Counted from the first letter of the stretch, positions 1-7,438 are shown. The stretch: 14,321 bases of DNA from an uncultured Prevotella sp. (GCA_900319895.1 ONQK01000204.1:1-14321), one strand, 5' to 3'. Notes: a model not told the origin generated them from the sequence alone. Numbers and translations are program-made.

Positions 1-729
1 ATCAGAGATTTAACGGGTATCGGCTTCTTTACAGCCCTTGAAACTCTTGAATGTTCTGGAAACGAGCTAACTTCCTTGGATTTGTCTAAAAATACGTCGT
101 TGACATATTTATGCTGTGATGACAATCAGTTACAGTCTTTGACTTTGTCTGGGAACAAGGCTCTGACAGACTTGTATTGCTCAAATAACCAACTCACTTC
201 TTTGAATCTTTCAAATAATGTGGAGTTGGTGGGTATTGGATGTACCAACAACCAGCTCTCTTCTTTGGACCTTTCAACGCTGACGAAACTGGAGACGCTT
301 TCAGTGAATGACAATGAGCTGACAAGCCTTGACTTCTCTAACAATAAAAAGTTGTATATGCTAGACTGCTATAATAACAAGATCAATGGTGTTGGCATGG
401 ACAAACTGATCAACTCTCTCCCAAAGGCAACCAGTGAAGAAGGAGAGGGCGGTATCTTGACCGTGATTTCATCTAATGCCAAGGAAGGCAACGTTTGCAC
501 GACTAAGCATGTGGCCGATGCCAAGGCAAAGCTGTGGGATGTCTATATCATGAAAGATGAGGATTGGGAAGAGTATGCTGGCAGTGATATAACAGGCATT
601 GACAACGTTGAAGTTGGCAAGAAGGATGTCCGCCACGGCTATACGCTTGACGGTAGGCGTGTTGGTGCTTCGTCCATGAGAAAGGGCCTGTATGTTGTTG
701 ACGGCAAGAAAGTTCTTTTTAAACAATAA
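1..729 (+). CDS. Leucine-rich-repeat secreted protein, 5'-truncated by the window edge
   Basis: The reading frame is open from base 1, so the true start lies upstream; a TTG at 76 is just a Leu codon inside the repeats. In the 242 visible residues there are five full 21-residue LRR units (residues 11-115) plus part of a sixth. The pattern is LxxLxCxxNxLxxLdLSxN, with Cys at unit position 8 in most units and Asn usually at position 21. A non-repeat stretch of about 85 residues follows, then a short C-terminal tail (YTLDGRRV, KGLYVV, GKKVLF) of the type found on exported Bacteroidales proteins, possibly a type IX secretion sorting tail. It aligns from IRDLTGIGFF with IEDLRGIGFF, residue 68 onward of the next gene, so about 67 N-terminal residues are probably missing here. 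It is a tandem paralogue of the gene at 1037. Ligand and function are unknown; bacterial LRR proteins of this type commonly bind proteins at the cell surface. Confidence 0.85.
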   Translation: MRDLTGIGFFTALETLECSGNELTSLDLSKNTSLTYLCCDDNQLQSLTLSGNKALTDLYCSNNQLTSLNLSNNVELVGIGCTNNQLSSLDLSTLTKLETLSVNDNELTSLDFSNNKKLYMLDCYNNKINGVGMDKLINSLPKATSEEGEGGILTVISSNAKEGNVCTTKHVADAKAKLWDVYIMKDEDWEEYAGSDITGIDNVEVGKKDVRHGYTLDGRRVGASSMRKGLYVVDGKKVLFKQ

Positions 730-776
730 GATAGAATAACAACTAAAGTACAATTATATATAAACTTTATTTGTTG

Positions 777-808
777 CCGGCGCATCCCCATGGGTGTGCC
801 GGTTTTTT
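777..808 (+). terminator. Rho-independent terminator of the first LRR gene
   Basis: The stem 777-787 pairs with 792-802 (11 pairs, two of them G-U) around a 4-base loop and is followed by six T residues at 803-808. It lies 48 bases after the stop codon. It separates the two paralogues into different transcription units. Confidence 0.85.
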
Positions 809-926
809 ATTCCCTGCATCCTCTTTTTCAACTGTCATGAAAAGAATGCTTTTTCTGTTAAATCGTAAGTGTTTTCATTATAAAAAAAGGGGGTTGGAGT
901 AGATGTGAAAAGTTTTGGGGGTTTTA

Positions 927-957
927 TTTGTTAGTGTCGAAAATATGTATACCTTTG
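927..957 (+). promoter_or_regulatory. Bacteroidota-type promoter of the second LRR gene
   Basis: A TTTG at 927-930 and TATGC-like TAnnTTTG box (TACCTTTG) at 950-957 are separated by 19 bases, the expected spacing for the major sigma factor of Bacteroidota. The start of transcription would be near 964, giving a leader of about 70 bases. Confidence 0.75.
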
Positions 958-1020
958 CAGCCGGAAAAACGTTGAAAGGAAAAAGTAAGTTGAAATTTGA
1001 AATAAAAAGAACTTTAATAT

Positions 1021-1032
1021 TAACTTAAGTTA
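1021..1032. repeat. Perfect 12-base palindrome just upstream of the second LRR start codon
   Basis: TAACTTAAGTTA reads the same on both strands and ends 4 bases before the ATG at 1037. It lies in the transcribed leader, so it could affect translation or bind a protein. In such AT-rich sequence chance is also possible. Confidence 0.4.
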
Positions 1033-1036
1033 CGTT

Positions 1037-1981
1037 ATGAAAAAAAATTTACTTATTATGTTTGCCATTATGGCAGGATGTTTTACGTCACAAGCTCAGG
1101 TTTTGTTAAGCTCGGAAAATTTTCCCGATGCAAAATTCCGAAAAGTTCTGTCTGAACGGTTAAATGTGCCTGAGGGAAGTGTGATTACAGAGGAAAGCAT
1201 AGCCCATACTTGTTTTCTTGACCTTAGCGGGTGCGCTATTGAAGACCTGAGGGGCATTGGTTTTTTCAACGAATTGGTCGTTTTGGATTGTTCTAAAAAT
1301 CAGTTGGAAACCTTGGATTTGAGCAGCAATACAAAGCTGCAGAATATGGATTGTTCCAATAATCTGCTGACCGATTTGAAGCTTACCGGTTGTCGGGAGT
1401 TGAAGGGATTATCGTGCTGTTTCAATCAGTTGGCAACCTTGGACTTGTCGGATTGCGAGGCCTTGGCTGGCTTAGTTTGCAGTTTTAATCAACTGACTTC
1501 TATTGATTTAGGGGCATGCCATCAACTTGTCGGGCTTTGGTGTGAGAACAACAGCCTGACCTCTCTTGACTTGTCCGCATGTCTTGCGTTGAAAAATCTT
1601 GCGTGCCAGGAGAATGCATTGGAGACACTTGATGTGCGCGGCTGCCCAGCGTTGCGTATTTTGTATTGCCAGGACAACCAACTCAAGAGGATTGACGTCT
1701 CTGCCTGCACTGATTTGATTGAATTTTGGTGTTACAACAACCCGATTGAGGACTTGAATACGGATGGTTGTGAGTCTTTGGAGGATTTCCGTGACAACGA
1801 GTGGGGCTTTACCGATGAGACAGGTACGGCAACTGGAGTTGCGTCAAATAGAATCTCGACATCGACCATGGTTGAGGGGTATTATACTCTTGAGGGTGTT
1901 TGTGTTGGCGCGGATGTTGCGAAAAAAGGCTTGTATATCGTAAGGACTAAGGACGGAAAGGGCAAGAAAGTCCTGTTCTAA
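1037..1981 (+). CDS. Secreted leucine-rich-repeat protein with a double cysteine ladder
   Basis: This 314-residue protein begins with a signal peptide; residues 1-20 end in SQA before Gln21, a typical Bacteroidota signal peptidase I site. A MAGC sequence at 12-15 is a poor lipobox alternative. Residues 78-245 are eight gapless 21-residue LRR units. Cys occurs at unit position 8 in all eight and at position 21 in units 2-8, giving a 13/8 spacing from Cys106 to Cys245. A C-terminal tail (YTLEG, KGLYIV, GKKVLF) matches that of the upstream paralogue, which suggests a shared export or anchoring route, possibly type IX secretion. Unlike the upstream gene it lacks the long non-repeat segment between LRRs and tail. 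The start is supported by the promoter, leader and signal peptide. Exported LRR protein is a firm call; the binding partner is unknown. Confidence 0.88.
   Translation: MKKNLLIMFAIMAGCFTSQAQVLLSSENFPDAKFRKVLSERLNVPEGSVITEESIAHTCFLDLSGCAIEDLRGIGFFNELVVLDCSKNQLETLDLSSNTKLQNMDCSNNLLTDLKLTGCRELKGLSCCFNQLATLDLSDCEALAGLVCSFNQLTSIDLGACHQLVGLWCENNSLTSLDLSACLALKNLACQENALETLDVRGCPALRILYCQDNQLKRIDVSACTDLIEFWCYNNPIEDLNTDGCESLEDFRDNEWGFTDETGTATGVASNRISTSTMVEGYYTLEGVCVGADVAKKGLYIVRTKDGKGKKVLF
1268..1771 (+). repeat. Eight tandem 21-codon (63-base) LRR units
   Basis: Residues 78-245 of the second LRR protein form eight units with no insertions or deletions. The consensus is xxLxxLxCxxNxLxxLDLSxC. The nucleotide sequence varies considerably between units, so the array is old or selected at protein level rather than a recent expansion. 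Confidence 0.85.
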
Positions 1982-2036
1982 AGGCATTCGCTTTTTATCG
2001 TCTCAAATGGTGGGCGAAAATTAGCCCCCCTCCTTT

Positions 2037-2075
2037 ATGCTCTGCCGTGCTTGTGCTTTGGCAGAGCATTTTTTT
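2037..2075 (+). terminator. Rho-independent terminator of the second LRR gene
   Basis: A perfect 10-base-pair stem (2037-2046 with 2060-2069) and a 13-base loop are followed by a run of T residues to 2075. It stands 56 bases after the LRR stop codon and before the recN promoter, which argues that recN does not start upstream of it. Confidence 0.88.
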
Positions 2076-2087
2076 GAAAAAAAGACC

Positions 2088-2115
2088 TTTGTCTAAACCT
2101 AAATGTTTATCTTTG
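2088..2115 (+). promoter_or_regulatory. Probable recN promoter
   Basis: A TAnnTTTG box (TATCTTTG) at 2108-2115 lies 21 bases before the recN ATG. The best upstream element is TTTG at 2088-2091, only 16 bases away instead of the usual 19-20, so the -33 part is less certain than the -7 box. The LexA-type SOS box seen in some phyla is not recognisable here. Confidence 0.55.
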
Positions 2116-2136
2116 CATAAAAAATTAAGAAAGGAA

Positions 2137-3795
2137 ATGCTGACACGATTGCAGATTAAGGATTTTACGTTGATAGACGCTCTGGAAGTTGACTTTTATC
2201 ATGGATTTTCAGTGATTACGGGCGAGACGGGGGCAGGCAAGAGCATTATTCTTGGAGCCTTGGGCTTGCTTTTAGGTCAACGTGCTGATGCTAAGACCAT
2301 CAGGAATGGAAGGGAACGATGCACGATTGAGGCGCATTTTTCGTTGGAAAACCAGGACCTAAGGTCTTTTTTTGAAGAAAATGACATTGATTTCGACGTC
2401 AAGGATTGTATCTTGCGACGTGAATTGAATTCATCTGGCAAAAGCCGTTCCTTCATAAATGACACGCCAGTCTCTCTTGTCGTGATGAAAGAGCTGGGCG
2501 AACAATTGGTGGACATCCACAGCCAACACCAAAATCTGCTGCTGGCAAGAGAGGACTTTCAGTTGGCCGTGGTTGATATTGTTGCTGGAAATGCAGAACG
2601 TTTGCAAAAATACCAAAGCGTTTTTGCCCAATACGATGCCGCATGTCGTGAATTGAGGGCATTGAAAGAAAAGATAGAGCACAGTCGTCAAGATGAGGAG
2701 TTCTTGCGTTTTAGGTTGAAAGACTTGCTGGAGGCCAAGCTAGTGACAGGCGAGGAAGAGAGTTTGGAGCAAGAGGCGGACATGTTGGCGCATGCCGAGG
2801 AGATTAAATCCGGGCTGTTTGCAGCTTATGACCTGCTTGATGGCGGACAGGACACGATTCTGGAAAAATTGAAGAAAGCACTGGCCAGTCTTTCTTCAAT
2901 TGCGAAGAATTTTCCGCAAATAAATGATACCATGCTGCGCTTGGACACCACTTTTGTGGAGTTGAAGGACATGGCGTACGACTTGAACACGCAGATGAGC
3001 ACAATGGAATCGGATCCTTTGCGTTTGGAGGAGTTGAATGCAAGGATCGACCGGCTGCAGTCGTTGAAACAGAAGCATCATGTCGACACGGTTGACGATT
3101 TGTTGACCATTCAAAAGGATTTGGAGGCACAGCTTGCCGTGGTGGAAAATAGTGACGTTGAGCTGGAAGATATGCAGAAAAGAATCGACCTGTTGCATGA
3201 CAAGGCGATCAATGGCGCGAAAGAGCTCACTGCATCTCGACTTAAGGCTGCAAAAATTATAGAAAAGGAAATCAGCTCGCGACTAGTCCCACTGAACATC
3301 CCGAATGTAAGATTCCAAGTACTATTGGAGGAAAAAGAGCTTTGCCCCACTGGCAATAATAAGGTGTCATTCATGTTTAGTGCCAATAAAAATTCTCCAC
3401 TCTTGCCTGTGTCCGAGGTGGCCTCTGGCGGCGAAATAGCCCGTGTGATGCTTTCGTTAAAGGCCATGATTAGCGGTAAAGTCCAGTTGCCAACGATTAT
3501 TTTTGACGAAATCGACACGGGTGTCAGCGGGAAAATTGCCGAGAAGATGGCACAAATGATGCTGGAAATGGGCGCGGGCGGCCGTCAGGTGATTTGCATA
3601 ACGCATCTTCCGCAAATAGCGGCGACGGGTTCTCAGCATTATAAGGTTTACAAAGAAGACCGGGCGTCTGATACGCTTACGAAAATGGTGCAACTTACGG
3701 ACGATGGGCGCGTGGAGGAGATTGCCCAAATGTTGAGCGGCAGTGATGTGACCGAGGCTGCTATAAATAATGCCAAGTCACTTTTGAGGCAATAA
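2137..3795 (+). CDS. recN: DNA repair protein RecN (SMC-like ATPase)
   Basis: RecN is an SMC-family ATPase that acts on DNA double-strand breaks, bringing ends together for RecA-dependent recombination in the cytoplasm. From the ATG at 2137 the protein has 552 residues, the usual length for the family. The N-terminal ATPase half starts at residue 1 and has Walker A GETGAGKS at 29-36. The middle, about residues 150-400, is charged and heptad-rich, consistent with the antiparallel coiled coil. The C-terminal half has the ABC signature SGGE at 430-433, Walker B IIFDEIDTG at 454-462 and the ITHLPQIAA switch region. The frame is open upstream to a possible start at 2047, but that would place 30 extra codons over the preceding terminator and the promoter. 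MLTRLQIKDF is the canonical RecN N-terminus, so 2137 is chosen. It converges on the ykvA-like gene. Confidence 0.96.
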   Translation: MLTRLQIKDFTLIDALEVDFYHGFSVITGETGAGKSIILGALGLLLGQRADAKTIRNGRERCTIEAHFSLENQDLRSFFEENDIDFDVKDCILRRELNSSGKSRSFINDTPVSLVVMKELGEQLVDIHSQHQNLLLAREDFQLAVVDIVAGNAERLQKYQSVFAQYDAACRELRALKEKIEHSRQDEEFLRFRLKDLLEAKLVTGEEESLEQEADMLAHAEEIKSGLFAAYDLLDGGQDTILEKLKKALASLSSIAKNFPQINDTMLRLDTTFVELKDMAYDLNTQMSTMESDPLRLEELNARIDRLQSLKQKHHVDTVDDLLTIQKDLEAQLAVVENSDVELEDMQKRIDLLHDKAINGAKELTASRLKAAKIIEKEISSRLVPLNIPNVRFQVLLEEKELCPTGNNKVSFMFSANKNSPLLPVSEVASGGEIARVMLSLKAMISGKVQLPTIIFDEIDTGVSGKIAEKMAQMMLEMGAGGRQVICITHLPQIAATGSQHYKVYKEDRASDTLTKMVQLTDDGRVEEIAQMLSGSDVTEAAINNAKSLLRQ

Positions 3796-3864
3796 AAGCT
3801 TTTGACAGGGCTGGACGACAAAAAGGGAAATCAACTGCTGACAAATGCTGTCGCCATTCAATCT

Positions 3865-3887
3865 CAGCTCCATGGCTGCAATATTTT
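3865..3887 (+). terminator. Weak possible terminator after recN
   Basis: A 5-pair stem (3865-3869 with 3874-3878, last pair G-U) has a 4-base loop. It is followed by CAATA and then a T run at about 3883-3890. The stem is short and the T run is offset, so it may not be efficient. It is the only candidate found in the 116-base gap between the convergent genes. Confidence 0.3.
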
Positions 3888-3911
3888 TTTCATTTTTGGG
3901 GGAAGAGGAGC

Positions 3912-4301
3912 TCACTCCTCGTCGAAGAGCGTGTTGATTTCCTCGATTTCTTCTGTATCAAACCATTTTGCCAGTTTTTCGTGTGCCTTTTGTTTGACTT
4001 CGTCAGAAACGTCACCCCACACCTTTTTCAAAACATAGATGAGCACTGCCATGTCGTCGCCCAACCCTAGGATGGGAAATGCGTCAGGGATGGTGTCAAG
4101 TGGGCTGATGAGATAGCCCAGGGCGGCAATGATGATAGCTTTGTCTTTGACCGACACTTTGTCGCTTTGCAGTGTGTAATATAGGATGAGTGCGGCATAG
4201 ACCAATTTGGAGCCGGCACGTTTTGCGATGCGTGAGATTTTTTCGACGAAAGTCTTTGAAGAAAACCTATCGCTGTATGGCATAAAATCTGGTAATTCCA
4301 T
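3912..4301 (-). CDS. YkvA-like DUF1232 small membrane protein
   Basis: The 129-residue product carries the DUF1232 (YkvA) domain at about residues 34-92. Its hallmark stretch is GYLISPLDTIPD (62-73) followed by LGLGDD (about 78-83). Two hydrophobic segments, about 33-43 and 56-68, and a third near 83-92 suggest membrane association. The C-terminus is acidic (DTEEIEEINTLFDEE). The biochemical role of this family is not established. It converges on recN and is separated from rnpB upstream by about 150 bases that contain its own promoter, so it is probably a single-gene unit. Confidence 0.85.
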   Translation of the reverse strand: MELPDFMPYSDRFSSKTFVEKISRIAKRAGSKLVYAALILYYTLQSDKVSVKDKAIIIAALGYLISPLDTIPDAFPILGLGDDMAVLIYVLKKVWGDVSDEVKQKAHEKLAKWFDTEEIEEINTLFDEE

Positions 4302-4349
4302 ATCCTAGAAGAGTTTTGTTGTGTGCAATTGTTGTTATATTTTTCATTG

Positions 4350-4381
4350 CAAAGCTACAAATTAATTTTAATTCGGGCAAA
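4350..4381 (-). promoter_or_regulatory. Promoter of the YkvA-like gene
   Basis: Read on the minus strand there is TTTG (4381-4378), a 20-base spacer, then TAGCTTTG (4357-4350). This is a full match to the Bacteroidota promoter pattern. Transcription would start near 4343, with a leader of about 40 bases. Confidence 0.72.
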
Positions 4382-4450
4382 ATTTTTTATTTTTTTAGGT
4401 GTTTTTCAGTCGTTGAACTTGTTTTTATTCATTTTTTTTGAAAAAAGAAG

Positions 4451-4838
4451 GAGGCAGTGCTTCTGTAAGCCGGGTTCTGTGCTCTCCAACGCTCTCGCGT
4501 TAGAGAGTGTCTGTCATTTATCTACGCCGCCGGTTGCCCGCCGGCTCAAGCGTTCTACCCTCCGTCGTAAAATTTCTTTTTCAGGCGGGCAGCCTTCAGA
4601 CGACGGTTTACATGAACTTGCAGCCTCCGGTTTGCACAGCTCAGCGATCGCCCGCTGACTGGTGGGCTCTTACCCCGCCTTCTCACCCTTGCCACTTGAC
4701 AGTGGCGGTTGTTTTCTTCTGCAATAACCTACTGTTGCCAATAGCTCCTATTTTCAGGAGCGGAGTGCCCTTTGCTGCCCGGACTTTCCTCCTGCACGTC
4801 CTTTGATGGTGCCGGCGACAGACCGAAGCGCTGCATCC
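4451..4838 (-). ncRNA. rnpB: RNase P RNA, bacterial class A
   Basis: This is the catalytic RNA of ribonuclease P, which matures the 5' ends of tRNAs with the protein RnpA. On the minus strand the conserved 5' core GAGGAAAGTCCGGGC lies at 4791-4777 and the conserved 3' core ACAGAACCCGGCTTA at 4480-4466; these pair to form the P4 region. The ends close in a P1 helix: 4834-4825 pairs with 4463-4454 over ten positions with one mismatch. The length of about 390 nucleotides fits class A. The end points are estimated from P1 and the promoter. A T-rich run on the minus strand just past P1 (4450-4441) probably terminates it. Open frames across this interval are not genes. Confidence 0.95.
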
Positions 4839-4843
4839 GTTTG

Positions 4844-4851
4844 CAAAAGTA
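4844..4851 (-). promoter_or_regulatory. -7 box of the rnpB promoter
   Basis: TACTTTTG on the minus strand matches TAnnTTTG and sits 6 bases before the predicted RNA 5' end, as expected for a promoter of a stable RNA. No clear TTG was seen at the -33 position. Confidence 0.6.
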
Positions 4852-4899
4852 ATCATTTTTGTTGAATTGGCATCGGAAAAGTACTTGTTTTCTGGATTT

Positions 4900-6207
4900 T
4901 TATTGTCTTTTACCTTGCTTTTGCTGTAGCATTGTGAGGAAATCGGCTACGATGTAGGAGCTGCCGCCAACAAAGATGAAATCATTGGGCTGGGCTTGTC
5001 TCAATGCCGTCTGATAGGCTTGTTCTACGTTGTTGAAGGTTTCTCCTGTTAGATGATGTTGCAGCGCGAGCTCTTGTATTTTTCGTGCTGGTATGGCGCG
5101 GTGTGTGTCGGCTTGGGTAAAAAAATAGGTTGCTCGCCTTGGCAGCAGTGCCAGTATGGCGTCGACATCTTTGTCGTCTACCATGCCAAAGACGACAAGC
5201 ATGTTTTCGCATTTCTGCCGACTGAGTTGCTGGCTGAGGTATTTCCATCCGTCGGCATTGTGCCCTGTGTCGCAAATGACGAGGGGGGAGTCGTTGGTTG
5301 TTTGCCATCGTCCCATCAATCCTGTAGTTTTTGTGACGTTCAGAAATCCGTTTTTAACGGCTTCTTTTGTGGTGATGATGCCCATCGTCTCGAGTTGCTG
5401 GGCGGCGCAAAGTATGGTATTTGTGTTTTTGACCTGGCAAAATCCGGTTAATTCGCTCTCTATTGTGCCGAAATGTTGTGTATGGTATACCATTCGGCCG
5501 TTTTTTGAACCTTTGAAGACTGCTTTTTCGTCGTTTTCTTCGGCAAAAATGACCGGCGCTGCCTTTTCTTCCGCTTTTTGAGAGAAAATGACCCGGGTCT
5601 CAGGAAGTGTTTCCCCAATGACGACAGGAACATTCGATTTGATGATGCCCGCTTTTTCTGCGGCGATTTCAGGCAAGGTCGTGCCGAGGAATTGCGTGTG
5701 GTCAATGCCGATGTTGGTGATGACTGATAGAATGGGAGTGATGATGTTGGTGCAGTCAAGTCTTCCGCCGAGCCCCACCTCGATGACAGCGATGTCTACT
5801 TGCTTGTCTGCGAAATATTGGAAGGCGAGGGCAGTGGTGAGCTCGAAAAAGGAAGGGTGTAGCGGCTCAAAAAAACTCCGGTGCTTCTGGACGAATTCCA
5901 TGACATATCCTTCTTCAATGCATCTGCCGTTGACCCTGATGCGCTCTCGGAAGTCGACGAGGTGCGGCGAGGTGTATAGTCCAACTTTGTAGCCATTTGC
6001 TTGCAGTATGGCTGCCAAAGTGTGTGATGTTGAGCCTTTTCCGTTGGTGCCTGCTACATGGATGCTTTTGAATTGCTGGTGCGGATGCCCCAAATGCCTG
6101 TCAAGTTCAAGGCTGTTGTAAAGTCCCTCTTTGTAGGCGGTATTGCCAATCTTTTCAAATACAGGCGTGCTGCTGTAAAGGTAGTTGAGCGTTTCGGTAT
6201 AGTTCAT
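4900..6207 (-). CDS. folC: Bifunctional folylpolyglutamate/dihydrofolate synthase
   Basis: FolC adds glutamate to folates, and in most bacteria also joins dihydropteroate to glutamate, using ATP in the cytoplasm. The 435-residue product has the Mur-ligase-like ATP-binding domain with P-loop HVAGTNGKGST (50-60), FELTTALAF (121-129), EVGLGGRLDCTN (143-154), NIGIDH (165-170) and EKAGI with the family's modified lysine at about 185. The C-terminal domain shows TGLMGRWQ (295-302), DTGHNADGW (313-321, where many homologues have DGAHNP), VFGMVDDKD (339-347) and GGSSYIVADF (414-423). Length and all key residues are intact. The ATG at 6207 starts directly after a terminator-like hairpin, and no separate promoter is visible. 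Expression may depend on read-through from dnaJ or on a start site inside dnaJ. Confidence 0.95.
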   Translation of the reverse strand: MNYTETLNYLYSSTPVFEKIGNTAYKEGLYNSLELDRHLGHPHQQFKSIHVAGTNGKGSTSHTLAAILQANGYKVGLYTSPHLVDFRERIRVNGRCIEEGYVMEFVQKHRSFFEPLHPSFFELTTALAFQYFADKQVDIAVIEVGLGGRLDCTNIITPILSVITNIGIDHTQFLGTTLPEIAAEKAGIIKSNVPVVIGETLPETRVIFSQKAEEKAAPVIFAEENDEKAVFKGSKNGRMVYHTQHFGTIESELTGFCQVKNTNTILCAAQQLETMGIITTKEAVKNGFLNVTKTTGLMGRWQTTNDSPLVICDTGHNADGWKYLSQQLSRQKCENMLVVFGMVDDKDVDAILALLPRRATYFFTQADTHRAIPARKIQELALQHHLTGETFNNVEQAYQTALRQAQPNDFIFVGGSSYIVADFLTMLQQKQGKRQ

Positions 6208-6212
6208 AACTC

Positions 6213-6258
6213 AAAAAGGACTATGCAAACAACTTTTCGAGGAGCTTGCATAGTCTTT
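6213..6258 (-). terminator. Terminator-like hairpin between dnaJ and folC
   Basis: A 10-pair perfect stem (6219-6228 with 6246-6255) can be extended to 13 pairs, with a loop of about 17 bases. On the minus strand it ends in five T residues at 6217-6213, six bases before the folC ATG. It lies 14 bases after the dnaJ stop codon, so it most simply terminates the dnaJ transcript. Confidence 0.75.
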
Positions 6259-6271
6259 GTTTAATTGGTTT

Positions 6272-7429
6272 TCAATTGAAATAGTTCTTGAAACGTTGGA
6301 AAATTGTTTGTTTTGTGGCATTGTCGCCGATGAAATTTTCCTTTCCTTTGAGCTTGGTCATCAGCTCCTTTTCCTCTCTGTTAAGTGCTTTGGGAATGTA
6401 AACGCTGATGTTGACGATGAGGTCTCCGTTGCCTCGTCCGTAGCCCTGCACTTCGGGCAGCCCTTTTCCTCTGAGCCTTAATGCCGTTCCTGGCTGCGTG
6501 CCCGGCTCAATTTTGATGGTCACCTTTTTCTTGTCTACGGTTGGAATCTCGGCCTGTCCGCCCAATGTGGCAGTGGGGACGTCGAGTAAGAGGTTGTAAA
6601 TCAGGTTGTTACCGTCTCTTATGAACGTTTCTTCGGGTTCCTCTTCAATGAGTACATGAATGTTGCCCGTCATGCCGTTGCGTTTTCCCGCATTCCCTTT
6701 TCCGGGGACGTTGACGATCATTCCGTTGGCGACACCTGCGGGGATATTGATTTCCACCACTTCTTCACCTTTAACCACCCCTTCGCCGTGGCAGTGCGGG
6801 CATTTGTTCTTGATGACAGTCCCCTCGCCGTTACAAGTTTGGCAAGTGGTTTGGGTTTGCATGATGCCCATGATGGTCTTTACGGTGCGCATGGTGATGC
6901 CGGAACCGTGGCAGGTTGGGCAGGTCTCGGCATGGCTGCCTGGTGCGGCGCCGCTGCCGTGGCATGAGGTGCATTGGATGTCTTTTTTGACCTTGAATTT
7001 TTTTGTCACGCCTGTCGCGATTTCTTGTAGCGATAGGCGTACACGCAACCTGAGGTCGCTGCCCTGATGTTGGGCATGTCGTGCACCTCTTCCCCTGCTG
7101 CGCCCAAAGCCTCCGAAGCCTCCAAATCCTTCTTCAAACAAGTCGCCGAACATGGAGAAGATGTCATTCATGTCCATTCCGCCGCTGAAACCTTCAAATC
7201 CTCCTCCTGGGGCGTTGAAGCCGAACTGGTCGTATTGCTGCCGTTTCTGCGGGTCGTGTAGGACCTCGTATGCCTCGGCGGCTTCTTTGAACTTTTCTTC
7301 TGCCTCTTTGTCGCCTGGATTGCGGTCGGGATGGTATTTTATCGCAATTTTGCGGTATGCCTTTTTCAACTCGTCTTCCGTTGCGTTTTTGCCGACGCCC
7401 AGAACTTCATAATAATCTCTCTTTGCCAT
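6272..7429 (-). CDS. dnaJ: Chaperone protein DnaJ (Hsp40)
   Basis: DnaJ delivers unfolded clients to DnaK and stimulates its ATPase. The 385-residue product has the full type I architecture. The J domain spans about residues 5-67 with HPD at 33-35. A Gly/Phe-rich linker spans about 70-115. Four zinc-binding CxxCxGxG repeats are at 153-160, 170-177, 196-203 and 210-217; the third is CQTCNGEG. The C-terminal substrate-binding domains follow. It is 9 bases after grpE on the same strand, so the two are surely co-transcribed. A strong hairpin follows the stop codon. dnaK is not in the window. Confidence 0.98.
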   Translation of the reverse strand: MAKRDYYEVLGVGKNATEDELKKAYRKIAIKYHPDRNPGDKEAEEKFKEAAEAYEVLHDPQKRQQYDQFGFNAPGGGFEGFSGGMDMNDIFSMFGDLFEEGFGGFGGFGRSRGRGARHAQHQGSDLRLRVRLSLQEIATGVTKKFKVKKDIQCTSCHGSGAAPGSHAETCPTCHGSGITMRTVKTIMGIMQTQTTCQTCNGEGTVIKNKCPHCHGEGVVKGEEVVEINIPAGVANGMIVNVPGKGNAGKRNGMTGNIHVLIEEEPEETFIRDGNNLIYNLLLDVPTATLGGQAEIPTVDKKKVTIKIEPGTQPGTALRLRGKGLPEVQGYGRGNGDLIVNISVYIPKALNREEKELMTKLKGKENFIGDNATKQTIFQRFKNYFN

Positions 7430-7438
7430 AATCGCTTG

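Larger units (their letters stand above)
730..1036. other. Intergenic region between the two LRR paralogues
   Basis: This 307-base AT-rich gap holds no credible gene. It carries a terminator for the first LRR gene (777-808), an AT-rich spacer, a promoter (927-957), and a leader of about 70 bases for the second LRR gene. The leader ends in a perfect 12-base palindrome at 1021-1032, five bases before the ATG. Confidence 0.7.

Noticed and set aside
1037..1100. Lipoprotein signal (MAGC at residues 12-15) in the second LRR protein
   Set aside because: The -3 residue is Met rather than Leu, no acidic surface-export residues follow the Cys, and a standard SQA cleavage site follows five residues later. 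The signal peptidase I reading is preferred, though not proved.
3802..4038. A 78-codon plus-strand frame after recN
   Set aside because: It overlaps the YkvA-like gene on the other strand, is Ser/Phe-rich and has no start signal.
4323..4806. Two overlapping plus-strand frames of 111 and 99 codons
   Set aside because: They lie over the RNase P RNA gene and adjoining AT-rich DNA. The conserved RNA core motifs and the P1 helix explain the sequence.
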